DNA of 64,000 bases from assembly GCF_900116205.1 (NCBI RefSeq), contig NZ_FOZS01000001.1, positions 1,054,001 to 1,118,000 on the forward strand, read 5' to 3'. Origin of the DNA: Halostagnicola kamekurae. Lineage in GTDB: Archaea > Halobacteriota > Halobacteria > Halobacteriales > Natrialbaceae. A program made the translations under genes and the position numbers. Below the pieces are notes generated by a model. The model did not search any database, was not told where the DNA came from, and worked only from the letters and a program-made list of their open reading frames with translations. Positions 47,300 through 57,013 of the stretch are shown in pieces; the stretch's first letter is position 1, and each line of letters begins with the position of its first letter.

Positions 47300-48196
47300 T
47301 CACAGCCAGGGGGCTCGGCCCGCGGTGTCGGTCGAATCGTCGCCGGGGTAGGTGTCGTCCTCGGAGTCGCTCGAGTCGGGCACCTTCGGTTCGGTCGCGT
47401 TCGATCGGTCTTCGGCGCTGCCGCCGTCCGGTCGGGGAGCGGTCTCGAGGGTTTCTCGAGCGGCCTCGCCGTCGAACTGGGGATCGATCGAGAGCACGGC
47501 GGCGACGAGCAGGGCCGCGAGCGGCGCCTCGCCGAAGGCCATCCCGAGCAGCGAGAGGGGGAGCAGTCCGAGCGCGACGGCGCTGCCGAATCGGAACCGA
47601 TCGATGTCCATGTAGGTCCGGAGGTACGGACCGGCGACGGCGACCGTGAGGGCGAACAGGACGCCGACGCCGGCCGCGAGGGTCCCGTTGGCGATCAGCG
47701 CGGGGTCGGCCTCGAAGGCCAGTTCGGCGCCGCTCGGCTCGAGGCTCGCGAGCAGCCCCAGCGCGATGATGATGCCGGGGTTCGGGATGTACTCGCCGAC
47801 GGTGGCACTCGCGGTGTGGGCCGCGATGGCCGCGATCACAAGCGCCGCGAAGCGTTCGAAGATGGCGATGTTCACGACGCTCTCGATCGTCGGCGCGAGC
47901 GCCGCCTGTACCGCGGCGAGGGCGATCAACGGCAGGCCGACGACTAGGACGATGGCCGCCTGCTCTCTCGGCGAGCCGTCCATCTCCGCGAGGATCACGG
48001 CGACGGTCGCGCTGCCGCCGAAAATCAGGAGCCCGACCTGAATCGCGCCGATCGGGTCGTCGACCGCGCCAGCGAGGATCATCGCCGGGAACACGCCGTC
48101 GACGAGCGGCAGGGCCATGACCAGCGCGAGCAGTTTGGCGTCGTCGCTGACGAATCGCTCGAGGCTGAGTGCGACCGGGTGCTGTGACGTGCTCAT
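47300..48196 (-). CDS. Haloarchaeal DUF5794-like membrane protein
   Basis: This 298-residue protein has about eight hydrophobic segments (for example LLALVMALPLVDGVFPAMIL and ILAEMDGSPREQAAIVLVVG) in residues 20-240, followed by a 60-residue disordered acidic tail. The sequence matches a widespread haloarchaeal family (DUF5794 by memory) of unknown role. It is preceded by a 480-nt gap before guaB, from which it diverges. Confidence 0.75.
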   Translation of the reverse strand: MSTSQHPVALSLERFVSDDAKLLALVMALPLVDGVFPAMILAGAVDDPIGAIQVGLLIFGGSATVAVILAEMDGSPREQAAIVLVVGLPLIALAAVQAALAPTIESVVNIAIFERFAALVIAAIAAHTASATVGEYIPNPGIIIALGLLASLEPSGAELAFEADPALIANGTLAAGVGVLFALTVAVAGPYLRTYMDIDRFRFGSAVALGLLPLSLLGMAFGEAPLAALLVAAVLSIDPQFDGEAARETLETAPRPDGGSAEDRSNATEPKVPDSSDSEDDTYPGDDSTDTAGRAPWL

Positions 48197-48678
48197 CGAT
48201 CAGGGTCGATGGCCGTGACCCGGGGCCAGATGGGAGTGTAACGAACGGTCCCGTCCGGACTGGCACGCATTGGGCCAGCCGTTCGACCGTTTCTGGCCTG
48301 CTGTGAGGTTCGAAAACCCGAATGTAAACGGTGCGATAGAAACTGCGCGCATCCGATCACCGGTTCGGGCCGTGGTGGAACTCACAGCGAACATATCGTA
48401 GGAAAGTCCTGCATTATTAATAAACGTTGTGTGAGACGTGGTTCCAATACTCCGCGGATCGTCCGTCGACAGTGTGCATTTCTCGACGGTAATGGGCGAC
48501 ACTCCGCATTCGGTTTCCGATCGTTACATTCTGTCGGTGCCGAACGAACGCTCGAGAGTGGTCGAGACCGAACCTCGAGTCGATCACTCCGCCAGTTCTT
48601 CCCGTGATCATCGGTGCCGCTCTGCGGGCTGAAAGTGCAACACGCAACGTTTTTGGCTCCCGATTCCGGACAGTTTAC
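48197..48678. other. 482-nt divergent gap before guaB
   Basis: No gene seen. It should contain the promoters of both flanking genes. TTATTAATAA (48414-48423) is an AT-rich palindrome in GC-rich sequence and may be a promoter element; CAACGTTTTT near 48645 is about 30 nt before the guaB start. Confidence 0.4.
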
Positions 48679-50181
48679 ATGGCGAACGACGCTCCCGAAC
48701 ACGAGCCGTATTCTTCGAAGCTTCGAGTACCGGAAGCCCTGACTTTCGACGACGTACTCCTTCGCCCGAAAGAGAGCCGCGTCGAGCCCGACGACGCGGA
48801 TCTGACGAGTCGCGTCTCGAAATCTATCGAGGTCTCCGTTCCGATCATCTCCGCGGCGATGGATACCGTCACCGAGAGCGAGATGGCGGTCGCGATGGCT
48901 CGCCACGGCGGGCTCGGCGTCCTCCACCGGAACATGAACGTCGACGAGATGGTCGAGGAGATCCACCGCGTCAAAAGTGCCGACGACCTCATCATCCCGA
49001 CCGACTCGGTCGTGACCGCCGATCCGGAGATGACCGTCCGCGAGGTCGACGAGATGATGGTCAGGGAAGGCGTCGGGGGCGCACCCGTCGTCAACACGCG
49101 CGGGGAAGTCCTCGGCATCATCTCGAGTACGGACATCCGGCCTCACCTCGAGGTCAACGAGGACGATGCGGTCACCGAGGCGATGACCGACGAGGTCATC
49201 ACGGCATCGGAAGACATCGACGCGCGCGACGCCTTCGATCTGATGTACGAACACAAGATCGAGCGCGTCCCGGTCGTCGACGACGAGAACCTCCTCGTCG
49301 GCCTGGTGACGATGCAGGGGATCCTCCAGCGCCGCGAGTACGGCGAGGCGGTTCGCGACGACGACGGTCGACTCCGCTGTGGCGTCGCCGTCGGCCCGTT
49401 CGAAACGGACCGCGCGGAGGCAGCCGACGAGGCCGGCGTCGACATTCTCTTTATCGACTGTGCACACGCGCACAACCTGAACGTCATCGAGGGCGCCCGA
49501 GAGATCAAAGAGTCCGTCGACGCGGACGTCGTCGTCGGCAACGTCGGGACGCGAGAGGCGGCCGAGGATCTCGTCGACTTCGCCGACGGGATCAAGGTCG
49601 GCATCGGTCCGGGATCGATCTGTACGACGAGAGTCGTCTCGGGATCCGGAATGCCCCAGATCACCGCCGTCTCCCAGGTCGCGGACGTCGCGAGTCGACA
49701 CGACGTGCCGGTGATCGCCGACGGCGGCATCCGCTACTCCGGAGACGCCATCAAGTCGATCGCAGCGGGCGCTGACGCGGTCATGCTCGGTTCGTACTTC
49801 GCCGGAACCGAAGAGGCGCCGGGTCGGGTCGTGACGATGAACGGCAAGAAGTACAAGCAGTACCGCGGCATGGGTTCGGTCGGCGCGATGAAGTCCGGCG
49901 ACAGCGACCGGTACCTGAAAGACGAACCGCAGGACGACGACGAGTACGTCCCCGAAGGCGTCGAGGCCGCGACGCCGTACAAGGGCACCCTCGAGTCCGA
50001 ACTCCACCAGCTCGCCGGCGGGATGCAGTCGGGGATGGGTTACGTCGGCGGCGAAACGATCCCCGAGTTCAAAGAGCGAAGCGAGTTCGTCCGCGTCTCG
50101 GCGGCCGGACAGGCCGAGAGCCACGCTCACGACGTCGTGATCACGGACGAAGCGCCGAACTACTCGCCGGCAGACGAGTGA
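48679..50181 (+). CDS. guaB: Inosine-5'-monophosphate dehydrogenase
   Basis: The 500-residue enzyme oxidises IMP to XMP with NAD+, the first step to GMP. Features are the ALTFDDVLLRP start, two CBS domains at about residues 95-215 (VVTADPEMTVREVDEMMVRE), and the catalytic Cys at 315 (GPGSICTTRVVSG). ATG 48679 gives the usual N-terminus. Confidence 0.97.
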   Translation: MANDAPEHEPYSSKLRVPEALTFDDVLLRPKESRVEPDDADLTSRVSKSIEVSVPIISAAMDTVTESEMAVAMARHGGLGVLHRNMNVDEMVEEIHRVKSADDLIIPTDSVVTADPEMTVREVDEMMVREGVGGAPVVNTRGEVLGIISSTDIRPHLEVNEDDAVTEAMTDEVITASEDIDARDAFDLMYEHKIERVPVVDDENLLVGLVTMQGILQRREYGEAVRDDDGRLRCGVAVGPFETDRAEAADEAGVDILFIDCAHAHNLNVIEGAREIKESVDADVVVGNVGTREAAEDLVDFADGIKVGIGPGSICTTRVVSGSGMPQITAVSQVADVASRHDVPVIADGGIRYSGDAIKSIAAGADAVMLGSYFAGTEEAPGRVVTMNGKKYKQYRGMGSVGAMKSGDSDRYLKDEPQDDDEYVPEGVEAATPYKGTLESELHQLAGGMQSGMGYVGGETIPEFKERSEFVRVSAAGQAESHAHDVVITDEAPNYSPADE

Positions 50182-50211
50182 TCACGGCGGGCGCTGCCGA
50201 CGCGGATCCGA

Positions 50212-50700
50212 TTACGCGATCGTAAACGAACTGTCGCAGTTCGAGCAGTTGAGCCGGAAGCCGCCCCCGTCTGTGATTTCGAGGCCATGTTTGGTTTCGG
50301 AGTCGCAGGCCCGACAGTAGACGACCGATTCGATGTCCTCCCAGTTGTGACTCGAGTCGGGCGCGCCCAGGGCCCAGCCGACGAGGGGGTCGTCGCCCTC
50401 GTTGGTCCCCTGCTGAAACTCGCCGGGGGCGAATCGGACGAGTTCACCAGCGTCGACGGTGAGAGGTCCGTTTTCCGTCTCGAACGTCGCTGTCCCCTCG
50501 AGTACGTAGAAGACCTCCTCCTGATCATGGTGGGTGTGATAGCCGCCCGAAAAGGACTCGCCCGGCTCGAGTTCGAAGTAGTTCATGGCGAAATCGGTCG
50601 TTCCGAGGGCGTCCGACACCGGCCGCCGAACTGACTGTGCTGCCATCGGATTCGGCTCGTTGTCGACCTCGTCGATTTCGACTTTCTCCATTGGTTCCAT
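50212..50700 (-). CDS. Cupin protein with C-terminal zinc ribbon
   Basis: The 162-residue protein has a cupin core with metal-binding residues (GYHTHHDQEEVFYVLEG, near 53-69, and the later ELVRFAPGEFQQGTNEG) and a C-terminal CXXC...CXXC tail (VYCRACDSETKHG and LNCSNCDSS). The ligand is unknown; a sensor or isomerase role is possible. It is convergent with guaB. Confidence 0.8.
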   Translation of the reverse strand: MEPMEKVEIDEVDNEPNPMAAQSVRRPVSDALGTTDFAMNYFELEPGESFSGGYHTHHDQEEVFYVLEGTATFETENGPLTVDAGELVRFAPGEFQQGTNEGDDPLVGWALGAPDSSHNWEDIESVVYCRACDSETKHGLEITDGGGFRLNCSNCDSSFTIA

Positions 50701-50820
50701 ATCGCTCGGTTCCGCCTTGAAAATACCGCCCTGCTCGAGTCGCTACGACCCTTATCGAGTCACTATCTCTCCGAGCGAGTCGCTATCCCCCGATCGAGAT
50801 GTGACTCGCCTCGAGCGCGT

Positions 50821-52329
50821 TCAGTACTCTCGGGGTTCGTGCTGGACGGAGATCCAGCGCGTCGTGGTGAACTCGTCTGCGATCCATCGGTCGTTGTACC
50901 GCCCCATCCCAGAGGATTTGACGCCGCCGAACGGCGCCTGCGGATCGTCGTTGATCGGTTGGTCGTTGATGTGGATCATACCGGTCTCGACTTGCTCTGC
51001 AATGGCGCGGGCCCGAGTGATATCCCGACAGTGGACCGACCCCGACAGCCCCATCTCCGTGTCGTTGGCCAGTTCGATCGCTTCCTCGTCGCTCGAGAAC
51101 GGAATCACGGGTGCGATCGGTCCGAAGTGCTCGTTACAGGCCGCCGCCATGTCGTTCGTCACGTTCGAGAGGACGGTCGGTTCGACATAGGGGAAGTCGG
51201 ACTCGCCGCCGGCTTCGACGACCGCGCCCGCGTCGACGGTCTTCTCGAGGTAGTCGGTCATCTCCTCGAACTGCGATTCGTTGATGATCGGCCCGACAAT
51301 CGACTCGTCCTCGAGCGGGTCCCCGACGGGGACGTGCTCGGCGGCTTCGGCCAACCCCGCGACGTAGTCGTCGTAGACGTCCTCGTGGACGAGGTGTCGA
51401 TTGATCGAGATACAGACCTGTCCTTGATGGGTGAACGAACCGAAAGCGCCGGCTTCGATCGCCACCTCGAGATCGGCGTCGTCAGTGACGATGTGGGCGT
51501 TGTTCCCGCCCAGTTCCAGCGCCGGGAAGTGGAAGTTCTCGACCGCGTTGGTCGCCACGCGGCGGCCGATCTCGGTCGACCCGGTAAACGAGATTACGTC
51601 CGGCACTTCGTGGCCCGAGAAGTGATCGCCGATATCCTCGCCGTAGCCGGTGACGACGTTCAACACGCCGTCCGGAAGTCCGGCCAGTTCGAACACTCGA
51701 GCGAGCAGGAGTCCGCCCGTGACGGGCGTGTGCTCGTCGGGCTTCAGGACGACGCTGTTTCCGAGTGCGATCGCCGGCGCGACCGCGCGCATCGAGAGCA
51801 CCGTCGGGAAGTTCCACGGCGTGATGACTCCCACGACGCCCACCGGTTCCTCGACGACGATGTTCTCCTTCCCGGGAATCGTCGATTCGGAGCGCTCGCC
51901 GCGATTCCGAAGCGCCATGCCCGCCGCGTGGGATGCGACGCCGACGGCCGCTCCGCCTTCGAACTCGCCCTTCGCGCGGACGCCGCCACCCTCTATCGCG
52001 ATCAGGTGGATGAGTTCCTCCATGTGTTCCTCGAGGATCTGTGCGGCCGTCGAGACGATTCGGGAGCGTTCTTGTGGTGGCATCTGTGCCCACTCCGACT
52101 GTGCCGTCTCCGCGATCTGGAACGCCTCGTCGAGATCGTCGGTCGTTCCCTGCGGAACCTCGCCGACCGGTTCCCGCGTCGCCGGCGCGTTCACTGAGAT
52201 GGTCGATCGGTCGCCCGGCGACCGCCACGTGCCGTCGATGTACTGTGCGTTCCATCCCGTGTCAGGAGCGATTCCGACGTCGTCTACCGTTCCGTACTCT
52301 GCTTGCCCTCGAGTTGTGGGAGCTCCCAT
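50821..52329 (-). CDS. Aldehyde dehydrogenase
   Basis: The 502-residue NAD(P)-dependent enzyme has the expected motifs: GVITPWNFPTVLSMRAVAPA (Asn for the oxyanion hole), ALELGGNNAHIV with the general base, and the catalytic Cys at 306 (HQGQVCISINR). It is close to benzaldehyde/vanillin-type and other class 3-like enzymes; substrate not known. Confidence 0.93.
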   Translation of the reverse strand: MGAPTTRGQAEYGTVDDVGIAPDTGWNAQYIDGTWRSPGDRSTISVNAPATREPVGEVPQGTTDDLDEAFQIAETAQSEWAQMPPQERSRIVSTAAQILEEHMEELIHLIAIEGGGVRAKGEFEGGAAVGVASHAAGMALRNRGERSESTIPGKENIVVEEPVGVVGVITPWNFPTVLSMRAVAPAIALGNSVVLKPDEHTPVTGGLLLARVFELAGLPDGVLNVVTGYGEDIGDHFSGHEVPDVISFTGSTEIGRRVATNAVENFHFPALELGGNNAHIVTDDADLEVAIEAGAFGSFTHQGQVCISINRHLVHEDVYDDYVAGLAEAAEHVPVGDPLEDESIVGPIINESQFEEMTDYLEKTVDAGAVVEAGGESDFPYVEPTVLSNVTNDMAAACNEHFGPIAPVIPFSSDEEAIELANDTEMGLSGSVHCRDITRARAIAEQVETGMIHINDQPINDDPQAPFGGVKSSGMGRYNDRWIADEFTTTRWISVQHEPREY

Positions 52330-52474
52330 GCGAACAGGTTCTCACACATCGTATATTATGTTTTGGAACCAACTAGATCGTGCGCTGATCGGACCCGCCT
52401 CCCGATGGCCGAGACTGTCAGGCGGCGGGTTCGAAAAAGTAATACATACAACCGTCCGGTCCCGAGTCTCGAGT

Positions 52475-52951
52475 GTGAATCGCCGTACTGTACTCCAATC
52501 CGCGGGCGTATTCGCGACCGTTGGATTAGCTGGCTGCGTCGGCGGCATTCGGGAGCACTTCGAGGGCGAGATACGAAGTCCGATTCCGATAGAGATTTAC
52601 AACGAATCCGATCAGACCCAGTACATTCAACTCGAGGCTCGCGAACGAGGTACCGGCAGAGGAACCTACGATCAGAGCTACTCGGTGACGCCCGGTGAAC
52701 GCGTCAGTGCGCCGTCGCTCGAGGGGATCGAACAGAGTTTGCAGGCCGTCCTCGTCGATCAGGACGAGGGGGACGATCGGGTCGAGGTCGGGGCCGTTAC
52801 CCCCGAGACGGTCCTCGTTTCGATCACGATTTACGAGGACGACCTCGACCTTCAGATCTCTTCGTCCGCGGACGACGGCAACGCGTCGACGGAGGGTAAC
52901 GAGTCCGTCGAATCCGACGGCAACGAAACCGACAGTAACGAGTCTTCCTGA
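52475..52951 (+). CDS. Tat-exported lipoprotein of unknown function
   Basis: The 158-residue protein starts with GTG and has an N-terminal twin-Arg signal plus lipobox (NRRTVLQSAGVFATVGLAGC), so it is probably exported through Tat and anchored by lipid on Cys 21. Residues about 30-120 form a beta-rich domain. The last 35 residues are a Ser/Asn/Asp/Glu-rich tail. Function unknown. Confidence 0.8.
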   Translation: MNRRTVLQSAGVFATVGLAGCVGGIREHFEGEIRSPIPIEIYNESDQTQYIQLEARERGTGRGTYDQSYSVTPGERVSAPSLEGIEQSLQAVLVDQDEGDDRVEVGAVTPETVLVSITIYEDDLDLQISSSADDGNASTEGNESVESDGNETDSNESS

Positions 52952-53150
52952 CCGAAAACGAGCGAACGGATTCGCCGTCGGTTCGCGTTGGCGAACTGGC
53001 TCGCCAGTGAGTACATGAGCAGATCGAACGGGACAATCACTCGGACGAGACGGGAAACCGCAGCTATCCCGGATCGGACTTCACTCGAGCGGTGTGATTT
53101 TTCGAGCAGATCTTGAACAGAAGACCCACTCTCGAGAAGAGTGTCAGGTC

Positions 53151-54902
53151 TCAGGGATAGGGGTGGAACTCGCGTTCGAGGGCGGGTTCGAAACCGAGTT
53201 CGTCGGGCACATCGGTTGCGCGGTCGCCGAAGTACGGCTCGTCGGTGAAAAGCGGCTGTGCGCCGGGAACCACGACCCGAACCGCCTCGAACCCGAGTCG
53301 TTCGACGTCTCGTGTCGTCACTCGCGCCGCGTAAGGCCGAAGGCCCGCCGCGTTCGTCCGGGAGACGAGTTCCTCGAGAGCGTCCGATCCGGTCGGCGCC
53401 GGGTCCGGGCCCACGCGGTCTGCGGGGATCGTTCGTTCGACGTCGACGAACTCCCTGACCGGGTCGGGAAACGACGCGTAGTGGCCGATCTGCCCGGTCG
53501 CGGTATCGGCCTCGTCCCGCCCGATTCCGCGGAGTTCCATCCAGTTTTGGAGCGCCTCTGCAAGCGCCGAGCGAGCGGCGGCGGTTCCGTCGAGCGCCGC
53601 CGCAGAGCCGGCTGCGAACCGGGGCCAGCGATCGTCGCCGCCCGGTTCAGCATCTTCTCGGTAGACGGCGACGGCAACGACGGGGACGTCCACGTCCTGA
53701 GTCACCAACAGCGCGGTCGCGGTGAGCCCCTCGCTTCGAGCCCTGCGCTCGAGTCGGTCGTAGGCCTCGTCCTCGACGTCGAGACCGATCGGTTCGTATG
53801 TCGAGTACCACGAGAGCATCGTCGCGTCGCGCTCTATCACTTCCGTCAGCCCCGATCGAACGGCGTCCGCGGTCGAGGAACCGAGCCCGAGTCCGGTCGT
53901 GATCGCCGGGACGAGGGGATCGCCGGGCTGGGGGAAGTGAACGGCCGCAGCGGGAAGCTGTGCGGACTCGCCGCTCTCGAGGTCGACGCCGTCGACCCAG
54001 CGACACGTCGTCGACGAATCGAATTCCGGCGCGTCTTCGGGCCGGACGAGCTCGAGCGGCGAGACGGGATTCTCGAGGTCGTCGACGGACGCGTATCGGA
54101 GCGCGGCGTCGCGGTACACGCCGGCGCAGTAGCGCTCGAGACCTTCGCCGACTGCCTTCATCAGCGCGGCGTTCCAGTCGTCGTCGACGCCGGCTGATTG
54201 CTTCGAGGCGCTCGCGTCGCTGAACGGGTCGGTATCGGCGAGCGTCGCCAGATAGTACGGCGCCGGGAATGACTCGGCCTCGCCGATCGAGCGGACCGGC
54301 CCCAGCCGGGAGTCGATCGCCAGTTCGGCTCGCTCGACCGCCTGCTCGAGTTCGAGCGACGACTCGTCGGCGAGATCGAGCGTCCGGTCCCGTCCGTCGC
54401 TCCCGCACTTGCAGGTCGGGACCGGCAGACACCGCCGGCTCGCGTAAGGGAGTTCGCGAACGCGGCCCACGATCGATTCCCCGTCCCCGCTAAACGTCCG
54501 AACGCACTCACGGCCCGCGATCGCCCCGGCGAGTCGGGCCGCGCTCCGATCCGCGCTCGGCTGCTCAAGCGACTCCTCGCTGGCTCGAGTCGAGGCGACG
54601 CGCTGGCGGAGACAGTCGTAACAGGCCGTCGCCGGCGCGAACCCCGACACGGCCGCGTCGACGTCTGCGATCGGGTGGCCGCCGACGCCGCCGATCTCGA
54701 CGGCGATCCAGGGGGTCTCCCCCGCTCGAGTCGCATCAAGCGCCCGCTCGAACGTGTCCGAGCCGACGACGTCGCTGACGATCGCGAATCGGGCGCCGGA
54801 AAGCGCCGTCGGCTCGGCGTCTCGGGTCGTGATATCGATATCGGACAGCGCGGCGTCGATAGCGGCTCGAACCGGGTCGTCGGCGACGACGTGGACCTCC
54901 AT
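53151..54902 (-). CDS. YcaO-type cyclodehydratase with N-terminal Cys-rich domain
   Basis: This 583-residue protein has a C-terminal YcaO domain (ALMKAVGEGLERYCAG near residue 250, LTEVIERDATMLSWYS near 365), the ATP-using fold that makes azolines or thioamides on a peptide backbone. The N-terminal 170 residues contain CYDC (94-97) and CKC (164-166), a likely zinc site, as in the docking (partner) protein fused in some thiazole/oxazole-modified peptide enzymes. The C-terminus is Pro-rich (EFHPYP). The partner peptide is not visible nearby. ATG 54902 is preferred over one nine codons upstream. Confidence 0.85.
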   Translation of the reverse strand: MEVHVVADDPVRAAIDAALSDIDITTRDAEPTALSGARFAIVSDVVGSDTFERALDATRAGETPWIAVEIGGVGGHPIADVDAAVSGFAPATACYDCLRQRVASTRASEESLEQPSADRSAARLAGAIAGRECVRTFSGDGESIVGRVRELPYASRRCLPVPTCKCGSDGRDRTLDLADESSLELEQAVERAELAIDSRLGPVRSIGEAESFPAPYYLATLADTDPFSDASASKQSAGVDDDWNAALMKAVGEGLERYCAGVYRDAALRYASVDDLENPVSPLELVRPEDAPEFDSSTTCRWVDGVDLESGESAQLPAAAVHFPQPGDPLVPAITTGLGLGSSTADAVRSGLTEVIERDATMLSWYSTYEPIGLDVEDEAYDRLERRARSEGLTATALLVTQDVDVPVVAVAVYREDAEPGGDDRWPRFAAGSAAALDGTAAARSALAEALQNWMELRGIGRDEADTATGQIGHYASFPDPVREFVDVERTIPADRVGPDPAPTGSDALEELVSRTNAAGLRPYAARVTTRDVERLGFEAVRVVVPGAQPLFTDEPYFGDRATDVPDELGFEPALEREFHPYP

Positions 54903-55126
54903 ACCCCACCGGTCGGCTGCCGGGGGCAAAAGAATCCCGTTCGCGGAGTTCCCTCGAGGCGTATCCGTCTGTGGATCGCTTTCCGACAGGGTGTCGTAGA
55001 AGAGCTCTCACGTCGATCTGGGTGTCCGACGAATGATCAGTATCAGATCCTCCGGCCCCAGCTTTCTGCTCCAGCCCGTTTGAGTGGCCCAAGTGGTAAC
55101 CGTCTGGGTCTCGTAGTCACGTCCGG

Positions 55127-55252
55127 ATGAAACCATCAACAGCGGTCCTCGCGTTTGGTGCAATTTTGTTCGCACTTCCGGTTCCCGGCACGTTTATCGC
55201 CGGTGGACTGGTGCTTCTCGCAGGAGCACTCGCGCGGTGGCTCGGTTCGTAG
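55127..55252 (+). CDS. 41-aa membrane microprotein
   Basis: The frame encodes MKPSTAVLAFGAILFALPVP followed by GTFIAGGLVLLAGALARWLG, that is, two short membrane helices. It has the codon use of chromosome genes. Conserved small proteins of this kind occur in haloarchaea, with unknown role. Confidence 0.6.
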   Translation: MKPSTAVLAFGAILFALPVPGTFIAGGLVLLAGALARWLGS

Positions 55253-55390
55253 CACGACCGATTGTTCGAACTCGGTGAGCCGGGGAGTTCCAGTGGTCGC
55301 GGAGTTCCAGTGGCTGACAACGAGTGCGCGCCGTGGTATCGAACTCGCGCGGTGTGCGTACTGGCGGTGGTCGCCCTCAGACGAGGTGTC

Positions 55391-55576
55391 TCACTCTTCG
55401 GACTCCTCGCGCGAATCTTCGTCGCTTTCGGAACGCGGCGCGTTCTGCGTTCCCAGGTCGTCGCTCCCATCGTCGACCTCCTCGGGGTCGCGGTCGATCC
55501 GCTCGAGTTCGTCCTCGATCTCTGCCTCTCGTTCCGCTTCGTACTCGTCTCGCCGGTCGGTGTCGTCTTCTGCCAT
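55391..55576 (-). CDS. 61-aa very acidic protein
   Basis: The 61-residue product is mostly Glu, Asp, Arg and Ser (EYEAEREAEIEDELERIDRD), probably helical at the centre and otherwise disordered. No family is recognised. It diverges from the secE-spt5 operon. Confidence 0.55.
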   Translation of the reverse strand: MAEDDTDRRDEYEAEREAEIEDELERIDRDPEEVDDGSDDLGTQNAPRSESDEDSREESEE

Positions 55577-55708
55577 AGCGGTCGTTCGGTCTCCCGAGGG
55601 TTGGGTAGCCTGCCGTCAATTGCAACGTCGGTGCCGGTTGAGCGAGACATATTGGGATCGGGTACGGATCCGAATCGACCCCGGGTGAAAGAAATTGGAC
55701 ACGAAAGA

Positions 55709-55718
55709 CAAATAAAAG
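55709..55718 (+). promoter_or_regulatory. Probable promoter of secE-spt5
   Basis: CAAATAAAAG is a TATA-like element about 25 nt before the secE ATG, so the mRNA would be nearly leaderless. Confidence 0.5.
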
Positions 55719-55742
55719 GGCGCGTCCTCTAAACACACATAT

Positions 55743-55922
55743 ATGGACGTTCCGTACGATCTCACCTCGTACGTCAGGGTGTTAAAAATGGCAAAGACAC
55801 CGTCGACGAACGAGTTCCTGCAGGTCTCGAAGATCGCCGGCGCTGGAATCATCTTCATCGGTCTCGTCGGGTTCATCATCGGTACGATCATGGTGTTCCT
55901 GACCAGTGCAGGTGGCGCCTAA
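55743..55922 (+). CDS. secE: Translocase subunit SecE (Sec61 gamma)
   Basis: The 59-residue SecE has an amphipathic helix ([20 protein letters not shown]) and one membrane helix ([20 protein letters not shown]). It clamps SecY, whose gene ends the ribosomal operon at 21426. The stop overlaps the spt5 start by one base, an arrangement conserved in Archaea. Confidence 0.95.
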   Translation: MDVPYDLTSYVRVLKMAKTPSTNEFLQVSKIAGAGIIFIGLVGFIIGTIMVFLTSAGGA

Positions 55923-56359
55923 TGGCGATCTACGCAGTCAAAACCACAGCGAGTCAAGAGCGCACCGTCGCAGACATGATCATCAACCGCGAAGAGCCGG
56001 ATATCCACGCCGCGCTCGCACCCGACTCGCTGACCTCCTACGTGATGGTCGAGGCCGACGGGAGCGCGGTAATCAACCGCGTTCTCGAGGACATTCCGCA
56101 CGCCCGAACCATCGTTCCGGGCGAGTCGGACATCTCCGAGGTCGAGCACTTCCTCTCGCCGAAACCGGACGTCGAGGGGATCGCGGAAGGCGACATCGTC
56201 GAACTCATCGCCGGGCCGTTCAAAGGCGAGAAAGCACAGGTGCAACGCATCGACGAGGGCAAGGATCAGGTGACCGTCGAACTGTACGAGGCGACGGTTC
56301 CGATTCCAGTGACGGTACGGGGCGATCAGATTCGCGTGCTTGATAGCGACGAACGGTAG
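55922..56359 (+). CDS. spt5: Transcription elongation factor Spt5 (NusG homologue)
   Basis: The 145-residue protein has the NGN domain ([20 protein letters not shown]) and a KOW domain ([20 protein letters not shown]). With Spt4 it clamps RNA polymerase on DNA and promotes processive elongation. It follows secE on the same mRNA. Confidence 0.97.
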   Translation: MAIYAVKTTASQERTVADMIINREEPDIHAALAPDSLTSYVMVEADGSAVINRVLEDIPHARTIVPGESDISEVEHFLSPKPDVEGIAEGDIVELIAGPFKGEKAQVQRIDEGKDQVTVELYEATVPIPVTVRGDQIRVLDSDER

Positions 56360-56611
56360 TTCGTCGAACAACGCGAACGGAAGAGGTGCCGTGAGCGGTT
56401 TCCGACGAGCGATAGCGGGTTGGTTCACTCGGCGCTGTGCGCCGAGGTCATTTCATACTATATTTTGCAAGGAGTGGTCGCTGAGCGAAGCGAGTGACCC
56501 GACGACGTATGACCCGACAACGTGAAAGGGAAGAGCACGACGGATTCGAGAACTGGTGGCGAGATATTCGCGCCGGGTTACCGGGTGTGGATGCGGTGGT
56601 TCGGGTGGTAG

Positions 56612-56899
56612 CTACCGCGAGAGTTCGGTCGCGATCTGTTCCATGTCCGCGACGGATTCGATCTCCTCGAGGAGCTCCTCCCGTTCGCGGACGTCTTCGG
56701 AACTCGCGCTGTAGGCTCTGACGTACTCGGCGCGGCTGTGTTCGGTGAAGACGTGGCGGATCGAGAGATAGCCGTCTGGGACGATGGTTCCACAGACTTT
56801 GCACTCGCGGCGCTCGTGTTCGGTCGCCTGATGGACGATCGCGGGTTCGACGTCGTCGAAGGTTTCCCCGCAGCCATCGATTCCACAGTCCCAGGGCAT
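56612..56899 (-). CDS. C2H2-like zinc-finger protein (DUF7565-like)
   Basis: The 95-residue protein has a Cys/His pattern (DCGIDGCGETFDDVEPAIVH and RECKVCGTIVPDGYLSIRHV) giving one or two zinc fingers, then a helical tail with many acidic residues. Start ATG 56899 is natural. Relatives occur throughout haloarchaea; function unknown. Confidence 0.65.
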   Translation of the reverse strand: MPWDCGIDGCGETFDDVEPAIVHQATEHERRECKVCGTIVPDGYLSIRHVFTEHSRAEYVRAYSASSEDVREREELLEEIESVADMEQIATELSR

Positions 56900-57013
56900 T
56901 GATGACTGTGAGACAACGGCACCTAAAGATCTTTTCGACCAGTCGGCTTCACGACACGTCCTTCTGACTGACGAATCAGAATTCATAACTTCAACGTCGC
57001 GAAACTGGCTGAC

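Noticed and set aside
56494..56721. 75-codon plus-strand frame after spt5
   Set aside because: The first 25 residues look acceptable, but the rest is an Arg-rich shadow of the zinc-finger gene on the other strand.
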